Under the pieces are notes generated by a model. It had not been told where the DNA came from and did not search any database. It saw only the letters and a list, made by a program, of their open reading frames with translations. From assembly GCF_905397435.1 (NCBI RefSeq), contig NZ_CAJPVI010000014.1, positions 97,509-161,508 on the forward strand: a stretch of 64,000 nt of DNA, in the 5' to 3' direction. The position numbers and the translations under genes are program-made. Shown here one piece after another: positions 27,149 through 34,636 of this stretch. Numbering within the stretch: the stretch's first letter is position 1; each line of letters starts with the position of its first letter. This stretch comes from Cupriavidus numazuensis (GTDB lineage Bacteria; Pseudomonadota; Gammaproteobacteria; Burkholderiales; Burkholderiaceae).

Positions 27149-28024
27149 CTAGCCGCCGGTGCGGGCGCGCTCCAGCACGAAGTCGTAACCGAGCTCAAGG
27201 CACGGGCCGCTGATGCCGTACTCGCCCACGCGCGCGCCGGCGGCAACAGGCTCGAACTTGCGGACCAGCGACTGCTTGACCGCGAACACCACATCGGAGT
27301 CGAGGTACGGGTCCTCGGCATCGAAGATGTGGGTGATCAGCGGCTTGCAGCCGGCGGCGGTGACCTTGGCGTGCAGATGGGCGGGACGCCACGGGTGGCG
27401 GTCGGTCGCGTTCAGCAGCTCGCCGACCGGTCCGTCCGTCGGGATCGGGTAGCGCACCGGCCGCACCGTGCGCACCAGGAACTCGCCGTTGTCATTGGCG
27501 CGGTACCAGCCGCGCAGGTTGTTGACGGGCTGTTCCGCGTCCTGGATGTCGTACATGCCGTTCGAGTTGGTCTGCCAGACCTCGATCTGCGCGCCGGCGA
27601 CCGGTGCGCCAGACACGTCGACCACGCGGCCGCGCACGAACAGCGGCACGTCGTCGCACGGCAGCTGCTGGATCGATTCACCCCATTCGCGCGCCGGCGT
27701 GTCGGGCACGTAGAACGGGCCGACCACGGTGGACTCGGTGGCGGCCGGCGCGACGCCCGCGCTGACCATATTGACCAGCATCGACACGCCGAGGTTGTCG
27801 GACAGCAGGATCATCTCCTGCCGCTTGTCGTCGCAGATCTGGCCGACCGCGGTCAAGAACTGGATGCCATGCATCCATTCGTCTTCCGTGAGCCGTACGT
27901 CGCGCACGAACGCGTGCAGGTGCCGCACCAGTGATTGCAGGATCTCGCGCAGGCGCGGGTCCGGCGTGTTCTGGTAGCGCTGCAGCACGACCTCGGTCAG
28001 TTCCGCTTCTGTCATGTTTCGCAT
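27149..28024 (-). CDS. intradiol ring-cleavage dioxygenase, hydroxyquinol 1,2-dioxygenase-like
   Basis: This is a 291-residue Fe(III) intradiol dioxygenase with the helical N-terminal dimer domain of catechol and hydroxyquinol 1,2-dioxygenases. The four iron ligands are present: Tyr158 (NGMYDIQ), Tyr192 (RYPIP), His216 and His218 (RPAHLH). The IEVWQTNSNGMYDIQD and VRYPIPTDGPVGELL segments match hydroxyquinol-type enzymes, which cleave 1,2,4-trihydroxybenzene to 3-hydroxy-cis,cis-muconate (maleylacetate). A maleylacetate reductase gene upstream in the same locus supports this. It starts 13 bases after the amidohydrolase stop, with GGAGA 5 bases before ATG, so the two form an operon. A second ATG 9 bases later is possible. 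Confidence 0.9.
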   Translation of the reverse strand: MRNMTEAELTEVVLQRYQNTPDPRLREILQSLVRHLHAFVRDVRLTEDEWMHGIQFLTAVGQICDDKRQEMILLSDNLGVSMLVNMVSAGVAPAATESTVVGPFYVPDTPAREWGESIQQLPCDDVPLFVRGRVVDVSGAPVAGAQIEVWQTNSNGMYDIQDAEQPVNNLRGWYRANDNGEFLVRTVRPVRYPIPTDGPVGELLNATDRHPWRPAHLHAKVTAAGCKPLITHIFDAEDPYLDSDVVFAVKQSLVRKFEPVAAGARVGEYGISGPCLELGYDFVLERARTGG

Positions 28025-28037
28025 ATCGGTCTCCGGT

Positions 28038-29408
28038 TCAGTGCGCGGCCTGGTACGGCGCGGGAATGAAGCGTCCGCCCGGCGCCACGCCGGCCAGCGC
28101 GAGCACGCGGTCGCGCGAGCGTTCGAGATCGCCGATCAGCCGTGCGACATCGACGTTGACGAGCTTGCCGTGGCGCTTGACCGCCTTGCCCGCGACCCAC
28201 ACGGAGTCGACCAGGCCCGGGTGGCCGGCCAGCACCACCGCGCCGACGGGGTTGTTCAGCGGCGCCATTTCGAGGTTGTCGGCGCGCAGCATGCAGATAT
28301 CGGCATCCTTGCCCGGCGTGAGCGAGCCGATGCGGTCTTCCATGCCCAGCGCGCGCGCGCCGTTGATGGTGGCGAAGGCCAGCACGTCGCTGGTGTCGAT
28401 CGGCAGGCGCTGCACGGTGGTGCCGGCAAGGTCGGCGTCGTGATGCGCCCATGCGCGTTCGAGCAGCAGCACCGTACGCATGACCTGGAACAGATGGCCG
28501 CTGTTGGAGGTCACGATATCCACGCCGAGCGTCGGAGCCAGGCCTTCCTTCAGCAGGCGGCCGGTCGCGGGCCAGCCGTGGCCCATCTGCAGTTCGATGT
28601 CGGGGGTCATCGATGCCCAGGCGCCGTGCTCGGCCATGATGCGGAACTCGTCATCGGCGAGCGAGTTGCAGTGCACGCAGACCACGCCTTCGAGCAGGCC
28701 CTGTTCGGCCAGCCATGCAACAGGACGGTTCTTGCCCCAGGCGCCGTCGCCGACATGCACCGAGATCAGCGCCTGGATATCGCGCGCCAGTGCCCAGTCG
28801 TCGAGCGTGACGGCTTCGGTGGCGTACTGCGGGCCGCGCAGCGCCATGCCCATCTGCACGAGGCTGTCGGCATCCGAAAAGTATTCCTGCTTGACGCGGT
28901 ACGCATCGCGCGAGGTCGGCAGGTTGCTGACCGGCAGCCATTCGGCATTGGAGTTGCCGTAGCACATCACGAAGCGGCCGCCCGAGTCGCGCAAGCCGTT
29001 GACGGCGCCGTCCGTATGCGCGGGCGTGTTCATGTTGTGCGACCAGTCCAGCACCGTCGTGATACCGGCATTGAGCGCTTCGCACGCACCGGCCAGGTTG
29101 GAGGTGTACATGTCGTCCGCGCAGAAATGCTCGCCCAGCTGGCCGCGCACGCCGGCGAAGTACTGGTCGAGCGTCCAGTCGGCGGCGATATTGCGCAGCG
29201 TGGTCTGCCAGACATGGCGATGCGTATCGACCATGCCGGGCATGACGATGGTGCCGGTGCCGTCGATGATCTCGGCGCCGCCGGCTTCCAGGCCGGTGCC
29301 CACGGCTGCGATCTTGCTACCTTCGATCAGTACGTCGCCGTGGTCGATGTTGCCAAGCTTCGGATCGACGGTGATGACGCTGGCATTGCGGATCAGGGTG
29401 CGTTTCAT
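28038..29408 (-). CDS. TRZ/ATZ-type amidohydrolase (cytosine-deaminase-like)
   Basis: This is a 456-residue metal-dependent hydrolase of the ATZ/TRZ group. The metal motif is DTHRHVWQ at about 61-68 (His63, His65), a later SVHVGD segment has the third histidine, VCVHCNSLADDEF the fourth, and LGVDIVTSNSGH the catalytic aspartate. Members hydrolyse C-N or C-Cl bonds on rings (deaminases, chlorohydrolases). It leads a two-gene operon with the intradiol dioxygenase, which suggests it removes a ring amine or opens a heterocycle before ring cleavage. The GntR-locus palindrome lies 54 bases upstream of its ATG. The substrate is not known. Confidence 0.85.
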   Translation of the reverse strand: MKRTLIRNASVITVDPKLGNIDHGDVLIEGSKIAAVGTGLEAGGAEIIDGTGTIVMPGMVDTHRHVWQTTLRNIAADWTLDQYFAGVRGQLGEHFCADDMYTSNLAGACEALNAGITTVLDWSHNMNTPAHTDGAVNGLRDSGGRFVMCYGNSNAEWLPVSNLPTSRDAYRVKQEYFSDADSLVQMGMALRGPQYATEAVTLDDWALARDIQALISVHVGDGAWGKNRPVAWLAEQGLLEGVVCVHCNSLADDEFRIMAEHGAWASMTPDIELQMGHGWPATGRLLKEGLAPTLGVDIVTSNSGHLFQVMRTVLLLERAWAHHDADLAGTTVQRLPIDTSDVLAFATINGARALGMEDRIGSLTPGKDADICMLRADNLEMAPLNNPVGAVVLAGHPGLVDSVWVAGKAVKRHGKLVNVDVARLIGDLERSRDRVLALAGVAPGGRFIPAPYQAAH

Positions 29409-29462
29409 GGGAGTCTCCTGTGGTTTTCTTGGGTTTGGGTTATCAGCGAATCAATTATTCCG

Positions 29463-29476
29463 AACGTTCGAATGTT
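29463..29476. promoter_or_regulatory. candidate GntR operator, copy 1
   Basis: AACGTTCGAATGTT, a near-palindrome around TTCGAA, lies 55-68 bases before the amidohydrolase start, in the 105-base gap after the GMC gene. The identical 14-mer occurs at 36216-36229 before the CoA-ligase operon, and a close relative at 36260-36273 before the GntR gene. Confidence 0.75.
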
Positions 29477-29513
29477 TACGAATGCGGGCTTACCCTTGTG
29501 AAAGCGTTGTGAT

Positions 29514-31205
29514 TCAGGCCAGCAGGTGATGGGCGATTTTTTCGGCCACCATGATGGTCGGCAGGTGCGTGTTCGCGCTCGGCACGGACGGCATGACCGA
29601 GGCGTCGGCGACGTACAGGCCTTGCATGCCGTGCACTTGTCCGGCGGGATCGACTACCGCGAGCGGGTCTTGCGCAGCGCCCATGCGACACGTGCCGCTG
29701 ACATGGCCGGTGCCGCTGATGCTGCCGCGCGCGTAGTCGATCAGCGTGTCTTCGCTGCGCAGCACGTCGGCAGCGGGTTGCATCTTCGACAGATGCGCGA
29801 TGGTCCGCCGGCCGAGTGCGGGGAGGGCATCGACCAGCCGAGCCGCCACCGCGGCGCGCCACGCATTGGCGCGCGTCGGTTCGTTGAAGCGCATGAGCCG
29901 GCTGAGGTTGCCGGCATCGCCCAACACATAAGGCGTGCCGCACACCGCGCCGAGGTCCGGAAACAGCGATGCGGTAAACCGGAACGCGTCCGTCATGCGC
30001 ACAAGATCGCGTGGATCGGACAGCAGGTTGAACGCGACGACGGCCGCCGCCTGTGGGTCTTTCGGGCAGAGCGTCACGGTGCCGCGCGACCAGGGCTTGT
30101 TCAGCACCGGCGCGAGCGATGCCATGCGGTGGCCCAGCGCGTGCCACGACAGCCAGCTACGGACATACATGCCCATGTCGCCGGGCGTGCCGCCTTCGGT
30201 TGCTGAACTCCAGCGCAGCGTGGTGGCGCAGGCAGGGCGAATGGCGGGCTTTTCGCGGCCGCCGGGCTGCAGGAACGACACGACGTACAGGATGGCGTGG
30301 TTCTGCAGGTTGCGGCCTACGCCCTGGCGGTCCAGTACGGGCGCAACGCCTGCTTGCGCGAGATCCTGTCCCGGACCGATGCCGGAGCGCAGCAGCAGTG
30401 CCGGACTGCGCAGCGCCCCCGCGGCCAGCAGGACGTGGCGCGCGCGGATTTCGCGCGTCGTGCCTTGTGCGTCCGTCGCAGCCACGCCGACGCAGCGCAG
30501 GACGCCGTCGCGCCGCTCGGCCAGCAGGCGCGTGACCGTGATGCCGGTCTGCACGGACAGGTTGTGCCGCGCGCGGACGGCGGCATCGAGATAGCAGATG
30601 CCCGCCGAACCGCGCTTGTCCGCATAGCGGCTGATCGGCAGCGTGCCGTGGCCATCGCCGAAATCGGCGTTCATGTCCGCGATATGGTCCAGACGCCGCG
30701 CATGCGCGACCGCATGCAGCCGCGTGGCAAGCGGCGACCAGTGCTGCAGCGGCTCGCGGCGGATCGGCACCGGGCCGTCGCTGCCATGCAGCGGGCCGGG
30801 GAAGTCCTGGTCCGCTTCGAGCTTGCGGAAGAACGGCAGCACGTCGCCCCAGCCCCAGCCCGTGGCACCTTGTTGCGCCCAGTCGTCGTAGTCCTCCGGA
30901 CGGCCGCGCAGCGCGAACATGCCCATGATCTGCGAGGTGCCGCCGAGCACGCGTCCTTGCGGAAAGAACGACGGAGCGGAATCGGCGGCGCTGCCCCAGT
31001 GCACGCGCGTGTCGGGCCAGGTGTAGGCCGGGTTGAACGTCGACAGCGGGAAGATGCTGCGGATGTCCTCGGGCTCCTCGCCGGGCCGCACGTCGCTGCC
31101 CGCTTCGAGCAGTAGCACGCGGTTGGCGGGCCGCGCCGACAGACGGTTGGCCAGCACGGAGCCAGCCGCGCCGGCGCCGATGATCAGGTAGTCCCAGTCG
31201 CTCAT
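29514..31205 (-). CDS. GMC-family FAD oxidoreductase (choline-dehydrogenase-like)
   Basis: This is a 563-residue glucose-methanol-choline oxidoreductase. The FAD motif GAGAAGSVLANRL is at residues 10-22, GGTSQIMGMFALRGRPEDYDDW follows near residue 90-110, and the catalytic His and Asn regions near the C-terminus are GTGHVSGTCRMG and SANTHLPTIMVAEKIA. There is no signal peptide. It oxidises an alcohol to an aldehyde or ketone with FAD. Its start overlaps the stop of the beta-hydroxyacid dehydrogenase gene by 4 bases, and it is the last gene of the seven-gene operon. The alcohol substrate is unknown. Confidence 0.9.
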   Translation of the reverse strand: MSDWDYLIIGAGAAGSVLANRLSARPANRVLLLEAGSDVRPGEEPEDIRSIFPLSTFNPAYTWPDTRVHWGSAADSAPSFFPQGRVLGGTSQIMGMFALRGRPEDYDDWAQQGATGWGWGDVLPFFRKLEADQDFPGPLHGSDGPVPIRREPLQHWSPLATRLHAVAHARRLDHIADMNADFGDGHGTLPISRYADKRGSAGICYLDAAVRARHNLSVQTGITVTRLLAERRDGVLRCVGVAATDAQGTTREIRARHVLLAAGALRSPALLLRSGIGPGQDLAQAGVAPVLDRQGVGRNLQNHAILYVVSFLQPGGREKPAIRPACATTLRWSSATEGGTPGDMGMYVRSWLSWHALGHRMASLAPVLNKPWSRGTVTLCPKDPQAAAVVAFNLLSDPRDLVRMTDAFRFTASLFPDLGAVCGTPYVLGDAGNLSRLMRFNEPTRANAWRAAVAARLVDALPALGRRTIAHLSKMQPAADVLRSEDTLIDYARGSISGTGHVSGTCRMGAAQDPLAVVDPAGQVHGMQGLYVADASVMPSVPSANTHLPTIMVAEKIAHHLLA

Positions 31206-32098
31206 GGTGTCATCGTCTCCGGGCTTTGCACGGGCCCGATACCGGCCGTGGCTTCGGCGGTCAGCACGCTGGCGATGTAGTCAAGCGCGCCACGGCCCTG
31301 TGCGATGGATGCGGTGTTGAGCTGGCTGGCCAGTGCCGCAAGCGGTAGTGGCACATTCTTGTCGCTGCCGGCAGCCAGGATCAGTCGCAGGTCCTTGGCC
31401 ATCTGCTCGCACGAGAACAGCGGACGGAAATCGCGTTCGCGCAAGGAGGCAGTCTTCACCTTGAGCAGCGGAGAGGCGACTGCGCTCGTGTCCATGACGT
31501 CGAGCATGTCCTGCCACGCAATGCCGCCCTTGCTGCCGAGCGCCAGGGCCTCGCCCATCATCGCAGCCGTGGCGGCCACCATCAGGTTCAGCACCAGCTT
31601 CATGCTGCGGGCCTGTTCGCCGGCGCCGAGATAGTGGATGCGTTCGCCCCACAGTGCGAGCAGCGGACGCGCGGCAGCATAGGCGTCCGCGGGGCCCGAG
31701 ACCATGGTGGTCAGCGCGCGCGCCTGCGCCTGCACCGGCGTGCCCGAGACCGGCGCGCGCAGGTACTGCACGCCGGCTGCCTGCGCTGCGCTGGCGACGG
31801 TTGCGGAGGCCTGCAAGGACACGGTGCTGGTATCGACATAGATCAACCCTGCGGGCGCCGCGTCGAGAATGATGCCGGCGGTGGCAAGCAGCGCGGCATC
31901 ATCCGGCAGCGACGAGAACACTGCCTGCGCGCCGTTAGCCACGTCGGCGGCATGCGCCACCGGCGTCGCGCCGAGTTGGCGCGCGCGTTCGCGCGCCTCG
32001 GCCTGCGGTTCGAAGACGCTGACAGCGTGGCCCGCGGCGAGCACGCTCGCGAGCATTGGCAGGCCCATTTTTCCTGCTCCGATCCATCCGAGCTTCAT
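31202..32098 (-). CDS. NAD(P)-dependent beta-hydroxyacid dehydrogenase (HIBADH family)
   Basis: This is a 298-residue member of the 3-hydroxyisobutyrate dehydrogenase / tartronate semialdehyde reductase family. The Rossmann motif is GWIGAGKMGLPM at residues 4-15, the substrate motif region YLRAPVSGTPVQAQ lies near 115-128, and the catalytic lysine is in ARSMKLVLNLMVA near 165-175. It overlaps genes on both sides by 4 bases, so it is translationally coupled to the maleylacetate reductase upstream and the GMC gene downstream. The GMC and this enzyme could handle successive oxidation or reduction steps on one hydroxyacid. Confidence 0.88.
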   Translation of the reverse strand: MKLGWIGAGKMGLPMLASVLAAGHAVSVFEPQAEARERARQLGATPVAHAADVANGAQAVFSSLPDDAALLATAGIILDAAPAGLIYVDTSTVSLQASATVASAAQAAGVQYLRAPVSGTPVQAQARALTTMVSGPADAYAAARPLLALWGERIHYLGAGEQARSMKLVLNLMVAATAAMMGEALALGSKGGIAWQDMLDVMDTSAVASPLLKVKTASLRERDFRPLFSCEQMAKDLRLILAAGSDKNVPLPLAALASQLNTASIAQGRGALDYIASVLTAEATAGIGPVQSPETMTP

Positions 32099-33198
32099 GG
32101 CGCGCTCCGGTTGTCGAGATGCGGTTTGCGGCCGTGGAACGCATCGTCGAGCAGGTTGCGAATGCCAACCACGTCGAACGGGCGCGGATTGGGGTAGGGG
32201 CGCGCGGTGACCTGCAGCGCGGCATGATCGAGGTTGTCGGCGGACATGCCCAGTGTTTCGAGCGACGCTGGCAGATGCAGCCGTTCCAGCAACGCGAACA
32301 CTTCAGCCGGCGCATTGCGTGCTTCGCCGGTGCCACCGAGCGCAGTGGAAAGGCTTGCCAGCGCAGCCGGCGCATGGTGCGCGTTATAGGCCAGCGCATG
32401 CGGCAGCACGGCGGCGTGCATCTCGGCGTGCGGCAGCCCGAAGCCGCCGAGCACGTGGCAGATCTTGTGGTGTATGCCCATGCCGACGTTGCCGAGCACT
32501 GTGCCGCACAGCCATGCGCCGTACAGGCAATCGGCGCGCAGCGCCAGGTCGCGCGGCGCGTCGGCCAGTTGGGGCAGTGCACGGGCGAGCGCACCGATCC
32601 CCTCTAGCGCCATCAGGCGGATCAACGGGTTGATATCTGCCGCATAGAGGCCTTCCGCCGCGTGCGCCAGCGCATTCATGCCACTGGCCACGCTCACGCC
32701 GATCGGCAGTTCCAGCGTCAGCGCCGGATCGTAGATCACCGTGCGTGGCATGACGCGTGAATCCTTGCCGGTGGTCTTGGCGCCGTCCTGCGTGGTGCCA
32801 TACAGCGGCGTGACTTCGCTCCCGGCATAGGTGGTGGCAATGGCCAGGAAAGGCAGTGCCGTTTCCAGCGCGAGCATCTTGCCGAGCCCCGTGGTGGAAC
32901 CGCCGCCGATGCTGACGATGCCGTCCGCGCCGATCTCGCGGACCACGGCAAGCGCGGCATTGACCACGGCGACCGGCACATGCATCTGCGCGCCGTCATG
33001 GATGCCTGCGGCCAGTTGGCCGAGCGCGGCTGCCGCCTGCTCGGCCAGCGCGCGCTGGTCTGGCGTGCATAGCACCAGCACACGGCGGCAGCCGAGGCGC
33101 TGCATCTCTTCGCCTGCCTGTTGCAGGGCGCCCGTGCCGAACACGACGCGAGTCGCGGGTTGTTGATAGACAAAGCCCGCCGATGCGCCGCCGCTCAT
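32095..33198 (-). CDS. maleylacetate reductase (iron-containing ADH family)
   Basis: This is a 367-residue member of the iron-containing alcohol dehydrogenase family that matches maleylacetate reductases in length and motifs: RVVFGTGALQQAGEE at the N-terminus, GGGSTTGLGKMLAL at the NAD(P) site, TTYAGSEVTPLYG, and the metal-region histidines in GMNALAHAAEGLY and GNVGMGIHHKICHVLGG. It converts maleylacetate, the product of hydroxyquinol cleavage, to 3-oxoadipate. Together with the intradiol dioxygenase it forms the core of a hydroxyquinol pathway. The start overlaps the YciI gene stop by 4 bases. Confidence 0.9.
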   Translation of the reverse strand: MSGGASAGFVYQQPATRVVFGTGALQQAGEEMQRLGCRRVLVLCTPDQRALAEQAAAALGQLAAGIHDGAQMHVPVAVVNAALAVVREIGADGIVSIGGGSTTGLGKMLALETALPFLAIATTYAGSEVTPLYGTTQDGAKTTGKDSRVMPRTVIYDPALTLELPIGVSVASGMNALAHAAEGLYAADINPLIRLMALEGIGALARALPQLADAPRDLALRADCLYGAWLCGTVLGNVGMGIHHKICHVLGGFGLPHAEMHAAVLPHALAYNAHHAPAALASLSTALGGTGEARNAPAEVFALLERLHLPASLETLGMSADNLDHAALQVTARPYPNPRPFDVVGIRNLLDDAFHGRKPHLDNRSAP

Positions 33199-33497
33199 TG
33201 CGCCGCTCCCGCGGCGCGGTCATCCACGCGCTTGTAGAACGCATGGATGCGCACGGTTTCCCAGATGCCTAGCGCCCAGAATGGGTCGTTGCGATTGAAG
33301 GCTTCCACCTCGGCGCGTGTGTCGGCCTCGACCAGGAAGAAGCTGCCGATCATGTCAACGCCCGCATCGTCCATCAGCGGTCCGGAGACCAGTGTGCGGA
33401 TCGGGTGCGTGCTCAGGTATTGGCGGTGCTTGTCCACGTTCTCGGTGCGCTTGGCGAGCATGCCGGGCTTGTCGACGGCGTAGAGGATCCAGTGCAT
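33195..33497 (-). CDS. YciI-family small protein, copy 1
   Basis: This is a 100-residue protein of the YciI / muconolactone-isomerase-like ferredoxin-fold family: MHWILYAVDKPGM at the start, HRQYLSTHPI near residue 25-35, SGPLMDDAG, and the NRNDPFWALGIW segment with the conserved DPF. Some relatives are dehalogenase- or isomerase-like, with a catalytic His-Asp pair. It lies inside the coupled operon, overlapping the maleylacetate reductase start. Its role may be in isomerising or dehalogenating a ring-cleavage product. Confidence 0.75.
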   Translation of the reverse strand: MHWILYAVDKPGMLAKRTENVDKHRQYLSTHPIRTLVSGPLMDDAGVDMIGSFFLVEADTRAEVEAFNRNDPFWALGIWETVRIHAFYKRVDDRAAGAAQ

Positions 33498-33521
33498 GGC
33501 GGTCTGGCCTTTCGAGTGGGT

Positions 33522-33869
33522 TCAGATAGGGTTGACGGAAGCGGTGGGGCCGTTCGGACTGCCGAAGGTCCAGTCCCAGCGGCGGATTTCCACGCTTTCA
33601 AACACGCCGGCGTGGGCATAGGGATCGGCCTGGGCGAAAGCCAGCACGTCCTCGTAGCAACTGGCGGCAACCACCAGCAGCGAGCCGTTCATGGTGGTGC
33701 TGTCGCGTTCGAGCGAGGCGCCGCTGGCCACCACCGCCACGCGTTCGTGGCTGCCGCGCAGCCAGTCGCGGTGGCGCGCGCGCGTCGCGACGCGCAGCGG
33801 CAGGGCATCAGGCTTGTCGGTGCCGATGACCATGAAGTACATCGGCACCGGGTTGTCGGCGGAGGTCAT
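33522..33869 (-). CDS. YciI-family small protein, copy 2
   Basis: This is a 115-residue second YciI-like protein (YFMVIGTDKPDALPLR, RARHRDWLRG, SLLVVAASCYEDVLAFAQADPYAHAGVFESVEI). The conserved DPYAHAGVF block is the family's signature. It overlaps the citryl-CoA-lyase-like gene by 4 bases and lies 24 bases before copy 1. Two unlike YciI proteins in one operon suggests two successive steps or a heteromer. Confidence 0.75.
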   Translation of the reverse strand: MTSADNPVPMYFMVIGTDKPDALPLRVATRARHRDWLRGSHERVAVVASGASLERDSTTMNGSLLVVAASCYEDVLAFAQADPYAHAGVFESVEIRRWDWTFGSPNGPTASVNPI

Positions 33870-34636
33870 GCGGCGTCCTCCTGCTGGTACGGGATGGCGT
33901 GGTCGACGAGGTCCCAGATAAAGCGCCCGCTGGGACGCAACTGTTCTTCGAGCAGATGCGCAACAAGTCCGGCCGTGCGAGACAGCAGCGCAAAACCGCG
34001 CATGGCGCCGACCGGCACGCCGATATCGCCGAGGATGGCGGCCACGGCGCCGGTGGCGTTGATGGTCAGGTGACGGCCGCGCGCCGCATCGAGCGCCGCC
34101 GAGAAAGCGCGCAGCGCGGCGACGTGCCGGCCTGCCACGCCGCGCGATTCGGCGAGTGCCAGTAGGGCGACAGCGCGCGGATCATCGGGTTTGTGCAGAT
34201 GGTGGCCGAAGCCCGGGCACGCCTTGCGTTCCGCGGCGATCTGCTGCGCGAGCGCCTGTGCGGCGACATCGGAGTCCTCGGCTGCAACGATCTGGGTCAG
34301 CAACCGGGCGCAGTCTTCCATCGTGCCGATAAACGCGCTGCCGACGCCGAGCAATCCGGCCGCGACACCGGCCTGCAGGCTTTCCGGCGAGCTCATGTAG
34401 ATCAGCCGCGCCGATACGGCGCTCGGCGTCATGCCGTGTTCCATCAGCACGATCAGGATCGCCTCGACCAGCGCGAGCTGGTTGTCGTCGGGCTCGCGCC
34501 CCAGGATGTGCCGCACCGCGGTGCGCGTGAAGGTGTCCTTGCCGATCAGGTCGTCGACGAGGTTCTTGTCGCGGTACCAGATCGCATCGGTGCTGTGGTG
34601 GCACAGCGCGGTAGTGGGGGCGTTGCGTTGGCTCAT
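33866..34636 (-). CDS. citryl-CoA lyase-like enzyme (citrate synthase fold)
   Basis: This is a 256-residue protein with the short citrate-synthase fold of citryl-CoA lyases. The motif PGFGHHLHKPDDPRA at about 141-155 has the catalytic histidine region, and RGFALLSRTAGLVAHLLEE near residue 225-243 the CoA-binding arginine region. Family members cleave citryl-CoA to acetyl-CoA and oxaloacetate, a retro-Claisen step. The start is taken at MSQRNAP, overlapping the CoA-ligase stop by 4 bases; longer in-frame readings are not supported. Next to an AMP-forming ligase, it suggests activation then cleavage of a citrate-like hydroxyacid. The real substrate is unknown. Confidence 0.8.
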   Translation of the reverse strand: MSQRNAPTTALCHHSTDAIWYRDKNLVDDLIGKDTFTRTAVRHILGREPDDNQLALVEAILIVLMEHGMTPSAVSARLIYMSSPESLQAGVAAGLLGVGSAFIGTMEDCARLLTQIVAAEDSDVAAQALAQQIAAERKACPGFGHHLHKPDDPRAVALLALAESRGVAGRHVAALRAFSAALDAARGRHLTINATGAVAAILGDIGVPVGAMRGFALLSRTAGLVAHLLEEQLRPSGRFIWDLVDHAIPYQQEDAA